Shown one piece after another: positions 55,274 through 63,532 of a stretch of DNA of 64,000 bases; the first letter of the stretch is position 1, and each line of letters begins with the position of its first letter. Location: positions 16,229-80,228 of the forward strand of contig JAUPVT010000055.1 in assembly GCA_030916885.1 (NCBI GenBank), written 5' to 3'. Both the position numbers and the translations under genes were made by a program. The notes beneath the pieces were generated by a model. That model searched no databases. It was not told the DNA's origin and was given only the letters and a program-made list of their open reading frames with translations. Origin of the DNA: Chlamydiota bacterium (lineage in GTDB: Bacteria; Chlamydiota; Chlamydiia; Chlamydiales; Rhabdochlamydiaceae).

Positions 55274-55657
55274 TGCTTTCCTCAGTTTGTATTGTTTTTA
55301 GCCTAATATACATCTAATTAAATTAGTGTTCTTAGTTTTTATAAAACAATTTTTCTTAATTTTGTCAATTAATAAAAAAATTTTTACTTGTTTATTTTGT
55401 AAAAAATTTTTTTGATAAAGCTTATTTATTTTTTCAATTTTAAAAAATTATAGATGTTATAGCTTTTAAAAACAGAGAAAAAAATCATAAATAAAATATT
55501 AAAAATAGCAATAAGATATGCAATTTAAGTTTTTTTCCAAAAGCCTTATAAATTTCTATCTTAAAACCCTTCAATGAGAATAAGCACTTTCTTTTTTATT
55601 AAAAATAATCTTTATTATTTCTAATAGCTCTGATAGATTCGTGGAAGTGAACTTTTT
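55274..55657. other. Very AT-rich intergenic region
   Basis: About 380 bases made almost only of A and T with many homopolymer runs. No RNA fold, gene relic or clear promoter stands out. It separates the coiled-coil protein gene from the glycosyltransferase pair. Confidence 0.5.
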
Positions 55658-56543
55658 ATGAGCAAAAGCGATATGTATTTTACTTTAATTCTCACTTTTT
55701 TGTGCATTTGCTTTCCCTCTTACACCAAGATATATGATTGCTTTACCTTTTTTAATGAGCTAGAGCTATTAAAGATCCGTTTAGAAGAACTCAATGATCA
55801 CGTAGATTATTTTGTATTGGTAGAATCGGTTGAAACACAAAGAGGAGACCTTAAACTTTTATATGTTCAAGAAAAGCAACATCTTTTAAAAAAGTATCTA
55901 TCTAAAATCAAACATATCATTGTAGATGAGCGTCTAAATTCAGATGTAATTGACTCTACAAAACTTTATTGGGATAGAGAGCGTTTTCAAAAAAATTATT
56001 ACAGCAGGTTTGCAACAGTGTGATGATTTGGATATTATCATGATTTCCGATCTCAATGAGATTCCTCGTGCATAAACTTTAGAAATGCTTAAGTTGTTAT
56101 TTTATAGAGAAAGAAGAAAACTCAATAAACTAGTCATAAAAAACCCACTAGATGAGATTACTCTTGAAATGCGTCCATTTGTTTATAAACTCAATAGAAA
56201 AAGTGAAAATCCATGGGTGGGGACAGTTCCTACTCTATATAATAATATGAAAAGAAAAGGAGTTCAATTCTTTCAAGATAAACGTAGCAACTTTTTTAAA
56301 ATTATGGATGGAGAATGGTATTTTACCTGGATAGGAAATAAAGATCAGATCAGACAGAATCTGTTTAGCTGTATAGACGGTAGAGATAAAAAAAGTATAG
56401 GTTCGATTTTAGATGAAGAAGTTGAAACATGGATTCAAATACAAGAAATCATTCCTGTGAATAGCGAGTATCCTAACGATTTTCCTAAATATATGGAAAA
56501 ATATATCAATTATTTTAGATCGATTGGATATATCGCAGAATAA
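55658..56543 (+). pseudogene. Glycosyltransferase family 17 protein, broken copy 1
   Basis: The first part (121 codons, signal peptide then IYDCFTFFNELELLKIRLEE) runs to a TGA at 56021, but the true continuation (GLQQCDDLDIIMISDLNEIP) is in another frame from about 55996. The shift falls on a run of seven A at 55989-55995. A second lesion, TAA at 56073-56075, precedes the rest (56085-56543), which aligns to the end with the intact gene that follows. The DxD metal motif also reads DLN instead of DLD, so this copy is inactive unless both lesions are errors. Confidence 0.85.
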
Positions 56544-57478
56544 TGACATCAGTAAAAATTATGCGCGTTATTTTAATACTTTCTTATATGCTGTATATTC
56601 CTTTTGAATCTTTTGCAAAAGTTTATGATTGTTTTACTTTTTTTAATGAGTTAGAGCTATTAAAGATGCGTTTAGAAGAGCTCAATGATCATGTAGATTA
56701 CTTTGTGTTAGTAGAAGGAGTTGAAACACATAGAGGCGAGCCTAAGCCTTTATATTTTCAAGAAAATCGACATCTTTTTAAAAAATATCTACCTAAGATT
56801 ATTCATATCATTGTTAAAGAAAAGTTCTTATGTAATCAAAAGGATCTTATAAAAGGATTTTGGCATAGAGAGCACTTCCAAAGAGAATGTGTTGCAAGAG
56901 GACTAAAAAACTGCGAGCATTTAGATATTATCTTAATTTCTGATTTAGATGAAATTCCTTGTACTGAGATACTGGGAAAAGTCAAAAAGCAACTTAGTTT
57001 TACTAAATCCAAAAATTTTAATTCTCATAGAAAATATAAAAGAAGAAAACACAAGCCTGAAGAACTAGCACGCTCCACCCATAATACATTGGCCTTTCAC
57101 ATGCCGTGGTTTATTTATCAATTAAATAGAAAACATAATTGGGATAATGGCAATGAATGGGTAGGAACAGTTGCTACTTTATATGGCAATTTTAAAAAGA
57201 AGGGAGCTCAGTTTTTTCGGGAATACCGATGGCATTTTCCTCTAGTTGCAAAAGCAGGATGGCATTTTACCTATATGGGAGGAAAAGATAGAATCAGACA
57301 GAAACTATCGAGCATTGTAGAAGGAAGAGACGATATATTTAGTATTTCAGATGAAGAAATTGAGTCTTGGATTCAAGAACAAATAGCTGTTCCTATTGAT
57401 GATACCTTTCCTAAATATGTTATAGAAAATAGGGACTACCTTAAATCAATGGGTTTCATTGCAGAATGCACCCCTTGA
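56543..57478 (+). CDS. Glycosyltransferase family 17 protein, intact copy 2
   Basis: The 311-residue protein resembles GT17, the family of eukaryotic beta-1,4-mannosyl-glycoprotein N-acetylglucosaminyltransferase (MGAT3): VYDCFTFFNELELLKMRLEE at residues 28-46, YFVLVEGVETHRG, WHREHFQR, LILISDLDEIP with the DxD at 135-137, and a C-terminal GWHFTYMGGKDRI. A hydrophobic N-terminus (MRVILILSYMLYIPFESF) would export or anchor it. Its ATG overlaps the stop of the broken copy (TAATG). Acceptor unknown: lipopolysaccharide, surface protein or host glycan. Confidence 0.85.
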   Translation: MTSVKIMRVILILSYMLYIPFESFAKVYDCFTFFNELELLKMRLEELNDHVDYFVLVEGVETHRGEPKPLYFQENRHLFKKYLPKIIHIIVKEKFLCNQKDLIKGFWHREHFQRECVARGLKNCEHLDIILISDLDEIPCTEILGKVKKQLSFTKSKNFNSHRKYKRRKHKPEELARSTHNTLAFHMPWFIYQLNRKHNWDNGNEWVGTVATLYGNFKKKGAQFFREYRWHFPLVAKAGWHFTYMGGKDRIRQKLSSIVEGRDDIFSISDEEIESWIQEQIAVPIDDTFPKYVIENRDYLKSMGFIAECTP

Positions 57479-57560
57479 TTCGAAAAAAGAATTTTTTTCT
57501 TAACTTGTATAAATCGCTGTTTTCTTGTTAAAAGAGTTATCTTGGAATTTAAGGAAAAAA

Positions 57561-58334
57561 ATGATTGGTTTTTGTCCACTTGCTTCTGGCTCTAAAGGTA
57601 ATTGTCTCTATATTGGAACCGAGAAGACAAAACTTTTAATCGATGCTGGAGTTAGTATCAAGGTCCTAGAAGAGAGACTAAAATTAATCGGTGTAAATTT
57701 ACATCAAATCGATGCAGTTATCATCACCCATGAGCACACAGATCACATTAAGGGCTTAGAGCGTCTAACTTGTAAAGGTCAAATTCCTGTATTTGTGAAT
57801 AGTGATACAGCTTGTGCTATAACTTCTTATGTCAAGAAAACTCCTCGCTTTAAGATTTTTTCTACAGGAGAATATTTTTCATTTGGAGACATTGAAATCC
57901 TTCCTTTTTCTATTCCTCATGATGCGGCAGATCCAGTGGGATTTACGATTCATTTAGAGGGGTTAAAAATAGGTATTTGTGCAGATTTAGGTTTTGTTTC
58001 TACTTCTATTGTTCAAATCCTAAAAGAATGTGATTATTTATATGTAGAAGCCAATCATCAACCTTCGATGGTTTATGCAAGCGCCCGGCCCGCTATTTAT
58101 AAACAAAGGGTTTTAGGGCGTCAGGGGCATCTCTCCAATGAGGAATGTAGTTTTTTAATTGAGCAGATCTTTCATCCAAACCTTAAACAGATCTACTTAG
58201 CTCATCTTTCTAGTGAATGTAATCATCCTGATAGAGCACTGGAAACGATACAAAAAAAACTTAAACTCTTACAGGCGGATACTAAAGTGAGCATTGCTTT
58301 TCAAGAACATTGTAGCCAACCTGTTTTGTTTTAA
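57561..58334 (+). CDS. Metallo-beta-lactamase-fold hydrolase, WalJ/YycJ-like
   Basis: About 257 residues from the ATG at 57561, which has AAGGAA upstream; the longer frame from 57525 lacks a site. The N-terminus GFCPLASGSKGNCLYIG and the metal motif H57-x-H59-x-D61-H62 (THEHTDH), together with YLYVEANHQ and QGHLSNEE and LAHLSSECN, place it in the YycJ/WalJ group, reported as 5'-3' exonuclease-like proteins linked to DNA repair or cell-wall control. A second, broken beta-lactamase-fold gene lies downstream on the other strand. Confidence 0.85.
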   Translation: MIGFCPLASGSKGNCLYIGTEKTKLLIDAGVSIKVLEERLKLIGVNLHQIDAVIITHEHTDHIKGLERLTCKGQIPVFVNSDTACAITSYVKKTPRFKIFSTGEYFSFGDIEILPFSIPHDAADPVGFTIHLEGLKIGICADLGFVSTSIVQILKECDYLYVEANHQPSMVYASARPAIYKQRVLGRQGHLSNEECSFLIEQIFHPNLKQIYLAHLSSECNHPDRALETIQKKLKLLQADTKVSIAFQEHCSQPVLF

Positions 58335-59663
58335 AGCAGCAGTAAGAGTCCATCAAAGGCCATTTCAAAATGGCAATCGATATTGCAATCAATCAAGACA
58401 TCTCGTTGTAACTGAATTTCATGTAATAAATTTTTATCTGTATGCATAGAATCATGATGAGTAATAATCTAATGAGAGGTGTCTGTATGTTTAACCAGAA
58501 TAGAAGCATTTGCAACAGAGGAGTGCCCCCAACCTACTTTAGGTTGGTACTCTGAAGGAGTATGTTGTGCTTCATGAACTAGAAAATTGCGTCCTTTAAA
58601 AAAAGAAATTAAACTTAAGTATTCCTGTAGCAAAGAATGAGAGGAAGTAATTGCTTGTGGCTTGCCATGATAATTCATTAAACATTCATTATCCGTGGCA
58701 TATCCAAAAGTGTTTTTTGCACAGGTAATTTTAAAATATAATGTAACTCCTGGGTGTAGCACATAATGTGTATCAATTTTAAAAGAACTAATCTGAAAGG
58801 GAATTCCTTCATAAATGTTTTTAAAAATTAGCTGAGCTTTAATCTCTTCTAATTTCACAGGAAATAAAGAATGAACTAACATTTCTACAAATAAGTCGCG
58901 AATAGTTTTATCAAAACCAATAGGAGCCCAGATGTAAATGCGATAGATAGGATCATATAAAGGTGCGAAGAATGGAAAGCCTGAGACATGATCCCAGTGT
59001 GTATGACTAATCAATAAATGGATATCTTTTATAGAATCTGTTTGTACTAAATATAGCCCCAATGGGCGAATGCCATTATCCGCATCGATAATTAGTAAAT
59101 CTTTTCCATGCGCTAGCTCTAAGCAACAGGTGTTTCCTCCAAAGTGAACATAAGAAGAACCAGATACTTCATTAGAGCCACGGGTTCCCCAAAACTTGAG
59201 GTAAGAGCGATTATAGAATGAGCCTTAGGTAAATAAGCACGAACTGCACTGCTCTCTTGCTTTTTAAAGGGGATAGGAAGCAGCTTTCTTTTAAAAAACC
59301 GCGATAAAATAGAAAAAAAAGAGGTTAGAGAGAAAGGTTTTTCAAGGAAGTAATCGTAGCCATTTCTTAAAGCTTCTTGATAAGAAGCATCATTACATGA
59401 TTTGATAGGAGAATAACACCTATTTTCTGGATAAAAGAATCTATCCGGATTCTTTTTAAGATTTCGATTGCATGAACATGAGGTAGAAAGAGCTCTACAA
59501 TCACTAGATCAAACTGGAAATACTGCATTTTTTCCAAAGCTTCTGTACCGGTTGCTGCGAATTCGAAATGATATTGCTCTGTTTCTCTAGCTTGTTTAAT
59601 ACACTGGTGGATTTTCCTATCAGAATCAGCTAAGAGGATTCTTTTAGGCCTTTTTCTGCTCAT
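58331..59663 (-). pseudogene. Receiver domain plus metallo-beta-lactamase fusion, broken
   Basis: The 5' part (59663-59367) is a response-regulator receiver (RILLADSDRKIHQ, FDLVIVELFLPHVHAIEIL). The receiver continues in another frame (NDASYQEALRNGYDYFLEKPF, with the conserved KPF), shifts again at an 8-base A/T run at 59313-59320, and shifts a third time near 59220. It then enters a metallo-beta-lactamase domain (KFWGTRGS, FGGNTCCLE, ISHTHWDH), open to a TAG at 58469 beyond which the same frame continues to 58331. At least three frameshifts and one stop make it a pseudogene. Such receiver-MBL proteins are probable signalling enzymes. Confidence 0.8.
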
Positions 59664-59669
59664 CGATGA

Positions 59670-60023
59670 TTAAACCTGTAGACTTTTCTTCTTTTTATAA
59701 AAGAGCCAAAAGCAAGAAGTTCCTACTAAAGCAAATAATGCGCTCACATAGAAAAAGTTAAAAACCTCTCTGGCATCAAGCTCTAAAAGGGATTCATCTT
59801 GTATAAGAAGACTTAAACCCGAACCCTGTTCCATTTCTTGAGGGGTTATTACGTTATCTTGTGCAAGCTCGGTATAAATAGAATCCAATTTAGGTGCAAA
59901 AATGGCTACAGATAGAGTAATACAAGCAAAACCATACAGCATGTATCCCATGAGCTTTAAACGGGGTAATAGTGGAATATCGGGATGGCTGGTATTTTCA
60001 TTAGGGGTGTTATTCTGTGTCAT
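59670..60023 (-). CDS. Hypothetical protein with two membrane segments
   Basis: Not recognised. The 117-residue protein has hydrophobic segments at about residues 25-43 and 88-107 with a soluble loop between them. It overlaps the ftsK stop by 14 bases and sits just before the broken receiver-MBL gene, so uppP-ftsK-this gene form one unit. A cell-envelope or division accessory role is suggested only by context. Confidence 0.65.
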   Translation of the reverse strand: MTQNNTPNENTSHPDIPLLPRLKLMGYMLYGFACITLSVAIFAPKLDSIYTELAQDNVITPQEMEQGSGLSLLIQDESLLELDAREVFNFFYVSALFALVGTSCFWLFYKKKKSLQV

Positions 60024-62367
60024 TTACCTTATTTGGTTTAAGCAAGGAATCTTTAGGATCAACTAAAATCCTTCTAGGTTTTGCTCCTTCTTGCGAGCTA
60101 ATCACTTTTTTGCTCTCTAGTTCATCCATTAAAGAGGCAGCTCTTGCATATCCAATTTTTAATTTACGTTGTAAGAAAGTTGTAGATGCATTTCCTGTTT
60201 CTATAACTAAGTTAAGCGCTTGTTCATATAGGAGATCACGTGGAGCGCTTTCTGCTCCTTCTTCAGAAGATAGACCTTCAAAACGCATTTTGTCAAAAGA
60301 TTCTATCAAATAATTTGGAGGACTTTGATTGCATATGAAAGAGACAACACGGTTGATCTCTTCATCACTAATATATACTCCCTGAGAACGGATTAAGGTA
60401 GATGTACCTGGTGGTAAAAAGAGCATATCACCATTACCTAAAAGACTTTCTGCCCCTACGTCATCTAGAATAATTTGCGAGTTAATCCGACTAGCCACTT
60501 TAAAAGCAATGCGAGTGGGGAAATTTGCTTTAATAAGGCCTGTAATTACTTCTCTAGATGGTCTTTGGGTGGCTAATATAAGATGTATGCCCACTGCACG
60601 AGCCATTTGTGCAATACGAGCTATTGGAGTTTCTAAATCAGAGCTAGAGGCCATCATAAGATCTGCAAACTCATCAATAATAGCTACAATTGCATACATT
60701 TTAGCAGGGATAGGAATATTCAAAGAGCTTTCTAATTCTTGATTGATCTGCCTGTTATTGAAAGCTGTGATATTACGTACTCCTAGTTGTTTTAAAATAT
60801 CGTAGCGGGTTTGCATCTCTTTTACAAGCCAACTCAAAGCCGCATAAGCTCCATGTGGCTCTGTAATAACAGGTGCTAGCATGTGAGGTAAATTAGTATA
60901 AGGAGTTAGTTCGACTTTTTTAGGGTCGATCATGACTAACTTAATTTCGTCAGGGCGGGCATTCATAAGAATCGACATAATCAGAGTATTTACGCAAACG
61001 GATTTTCCTGAGCCTGTTGCTCCTGCAATCAGGCAGTGAGGCATTTTGCTCAAATCGCTAATCACGCTATCTCCTGAAACTGTTTTACCAAGCAAAAGAG
61101 GGACCATCATTTTACGAACATGACTTTGATATTGATTTAGCAGTTCTTTAAAACTCACCTCTTGAGGATAAATAGAAGGGATTTCTACACCTACTGCGGC
61201 CTTACCTGGGATAGGGGCAATAATCCGAATAGATTTAGCTTGCAGATTTAGAGCAATATCATTTTCTAGTGTTTTGATCCTTTGTACTTTTACTCCAATT
61301 GCTGGATGTACTTCAAAAGAGGTAATAGTAGGACCACAGTTGATTTCACCAACTTTAGCTTCGATCCCAAAACTCATTAAAGTATCTTGCAGCACCTCAG
61401 CTTGTTTTTTCAACTCTTTTTTTAGAAGAGGCTGATCTACTTTTTTAGGATGGTTCAATAAAGAAGCAGGAGGGATTTGATACGTCCTGTAGTCTCCATT
61501 GACAACGCATTGTGCATTAAGAGCTATTTGCCGCTTGTTTAGTTTAGCTTCTATAGGTTGTTTTTTTTTAATAGGATCGATATCGGCCATTGTGCGAATT
61601 TTTATCTCCTTTTCCGTCCTTTCTTTAGGTTTTACCTGTATATAAGGAGGCAATATAGAGCGCTGTGAAAGTAAACTCTCAATTTCATAAGCACTTTTAA
61701 CCGCAGGAACCCTCTTTTTTTGCGAGATCATTTTAAGAAGTTTATTTTTTAGAAATACAGTGGAGGATTTAATTTTTCTACCGATAGTAAGCAATTCAAT
61801 TTCCATTAAGAATAAAAAAGATACACAAGCTGTTATAGAAAAAGTGAGGATGATTCCTACATCACTTAGCATATGCTGTAAGTTAAATGTAGGGATGTCC
61901 TTGTATAGATAGTACAAAGGAACTCCTCCCAAATTATAACGAATAGTAGAATAGGGGTAGGGGAGCTCAAAAAAATATGATTCGGTATACACTCTATTTT
62001 CAAATAATTTAGCGTAAATCCATTTATTCTCTGCTAGTAAATTTAATAAAAAACAACAAGAAAAACACAGAATGAGAAAACAAAAAAGCTTAGATAGCAT
62101 TTGTATAGGTTTTTGATTGAGGATGAGCCGCCAGCCAAGCCATAAGCCAAAACCAACGATAAGATAGCTACTTATTCCAAAAAGATAGTTAAAGCCAAAC
62201 CCCAAACCCCAACCAATAAGACCTAGCCAATTCTGATGCGGAGCATCGAATTGAAAACTGATCAAACTTAGTAAAACAATTACAGTGAGGGCTAATAAGA
62301 TCAACCCTCTTGCTTCTGGATGTACTACTTTAGGTTTTTTTTCAAAAGATGTATTTTTCACTATCAA
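60010..62367 (-). CDS. ftsK: DNA translocase FtsK
   Basis: FtsK moves DNA at the division septum and activates chromosome-dimer resolution. The 785-residue protein has four to five N-terminal membrane helices (about 25-190), a short linker, the motor domain with Walker A GATGSGKS (about residue 448), KKVELTPYTNLPHML and ATQRPSREVITG, and a C-terminal winged-helix gamma domain (LQRKLKIGYARAASLMDELE). It starts three bases after the uppP stop and overlaps the next gene. Confidence 0.97.
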   Translation of the reverse strand: MIVKNTSFEKKPKVVHPEARGLILLALTVIVLLSLISFQFDAPHQNWLGLIGWGLGFGFNYLFGISSYLIVGFGLWLGWRLILNQKPIQMLSKLFCFLILCFSCCFLLNLLAENKWIYAKLFENRVYTESYFFELPYPYSTIRYNLGGVPLYYLYKDIPTFNLQHMLSDVGIILTFSITACVSFLFLMEIELLTIGRKIKSSTVFLKNKLLKMISQKKRVPAVKSAYEIESLLSQRSILPPYIQVKPKERTEKEIKIRTMADIDPIKKKQPIEAKLNKRQIALNAQCVVNGDYRTYQIPPASLLNHPKKVDQPLLKKELKKQAEVLQDTLMSFGIEAKVGEINCGPTITSFEVHPAIGVKVQRIKTLENDIALNLQAKSIRIIAPIPGKAAVGVEIPSIYPQEVSFKELLNQYQSHVRKMMVPLLLGKTVSGDSVISDLSKMPHCLIAGATGSGKSVCVNTLIMSILMNARPDEIKLVMIDPKKVELTPYTNLPHMLAPVITEPHGAYAALSWLVKEMQTRYDILKQLGVRNITAFNNRQINQELESSLNIPIPAKMYAIVAIIDEFADLMMASSSDLETPIARIAQMARAVGIHLILATQRPSREVITGLIKANFPTRIAFKVASRINSQIILDDVGAESLLGNGDMLFLPPGTSTLIRSQGVYISDEEINRVVSFICNQSPPNYLIESFDKMRFEGLSSEEGAESAPRDLLYEQALNLVIETGNASTTFLQRKLKIGYARAASLMDELESKKVISSQEGAKPRRILVDPKDSLLKPNKVNDTE

Positions 62368-62370
62368 CTC

Positions 62371-63150
62371 CTAATAGTTTAAATAAATAGCTGTGCAAAA
62401 GCCAAGAATAAGACAATACCAAGCAAAGGGTTTAAAATTTCCTTTTTCTAAGATAGAAAAGGCAAAGCGAATCACAAGCAACCCAACTAGACAAGAAGTG
62501 ATAAACCCCACTATACAAGCCATTAGACAGAAATCTTTAGCAGTATCGTGTATAGCTATTTGTAAAAGCTCTAAACAGTTACCGCCAATAATAGTAGGAA
62601 TAGATAGTAAAAAAGAAAAACGTACCGCATCACTTGTTTCCCATCCCAACACACGAGCGCAGCAAATAGTAGAAGCGCTACGCGATACACCAGGAATTAA
62701 AGCAATGGATTGCAAAGAGCCAATATAAAGGGCATCATGTGTACGTTTTTTAAAAGAAGATTCAAGAGGTGTTTTTAAACGCCAAAAATGACCTATCAGT
62801 AAAATAACGCCTGTAAACATTAAGCCAAATCCAAGAAAATTAGGGTTAAAAACCCAATCTTTAAATGGTTTAACCAGTAAATAGCAAGGAATAAGCGGAA
62901 TTATTGCTAAAAAAAGCAAAAAGGCTTTTTTATGATCTCTTCGTAAAGTGGTTAGGATATCTTGTTTTAAAAAAATCATCACAGCCAGCAGAGTACCTAA
63001 ATGGCAAAAAAGACTTAAAATGACTTGGGTTTCTGTATCTTGAATACCAAGTATCAACTTAAATAATGCAAGATGTGCTGAAGAACTAACCGGAAAAAAT
63101 TCAGTTAACCCTTGTATTAGGCCTAACAAAAAAGCTTCTAATAAAGACAT
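62371..63150 (-). CDS. uppP: Undecaprenyl-diphosphatase UppP
   Basis: Integral membrane enzyme recycling undecaprenyl pyrophosphate for peptidoglycan and lipopolysaccharide synthesis. The two BacA motifs are GLTEFFPVSSSAHL (residues 13-26, with E17) and PGVSRSAST. 259 residues and about seven to eight helices are usual. AAGGAG precedes the start. First gene of the uppP-ftsK unit; the tRNA-His gene lies upstream on the same strand. Confidence 0.97.
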   Translation of the reverse strand: MSLLEAFLLGLIQGLTEFFPVSSSAHLALFKLILGIQDTETQVILSLFCHLGTLLAVMIFLKQDILTTLRRDHKKAFLLFLAIIPLIPCYLLVKPFKDWVFNPNFLGFGLMFTGVILLIGHFWRLKTPLESSFKKRTHDALYIGSLQSIALIPGVSRSASTICCARVLGWETSDAVRFSFLLSIPTIIGGNCLELLQIAIHDTAKDFCLMACIVGFITSCLVGLLVIRFAFSILEKGNFKPFAWYCLILGFCTAIYLNY

Positions 63151-63212
63151 GAAAATCTCCTTAGTCTACGAATTTAACTTAACATAAGTGAATAGGAGAT
63201 GGCAAGAATTTG

Positions 63213-63287
63213 GGCGATCGACGGGATTTGAACCCGCGACATCTGGAACCACAATCCAGTGCTCTAACCAGCTGAGCTACGACCGCC
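63213..63287 (-). tRNA. tRNA-His (anticodon GTG)
   Basis: On the minus strand a complete cloverleaf is visible: acceptor GCGGTCG paired with CGATCGC (one G-U), D-arm GCTCAGCTGGTTAGAGC, anticodon stem CTGGA/TCCAG around TTGTGGT (anticodon GTG at 63252-63250), and the T-arm with GGTTCAAATCC. The extra G at position -1 (63287) pairs with C73 (63213), the hallmark of tRNA-His. The CCA end is not encoded. Confidence 0.97.
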
Positions 63288-63426
63288 ACATAAAGCTGAG
63301 TCATTTTATCTTAAAAGTTGTTTTTGCGTCAAATCACTTCGATAAAATAAGAACAGATACGTTCTATTAAAAATAGTGATGGATCATTATTAATAATAAA
63401 TAAAAAAAATTTTTTTAATTTGATTA

Positions 63427-63461
63427 TTATTATAATTGTTAATTACAATTAATTATAATAA
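63427..63461. repeat. AT-only inverted repeat upstream of the tyrosine-repeat gene
   Basis: TTATTAT-AATTGT (63427-63439) can pair with ACAATT (63445-63450) and ATAATAA (63455-63461), leaving a five-base loop and a four-base bulge. It lies about 70-105 bases before the start of the repeat protein gene. It could be an operator, a weak terminator or a chance palindrome in AT-rich DNA. Confidence 0.35.
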
Positions 63462-63532
63462 GTCTAATTTATTTAGTTAGTGTCGGTAAAAATCTATTGT
63501 ATTTTAGAAATTTACTATAAAAGGAGTAAATA

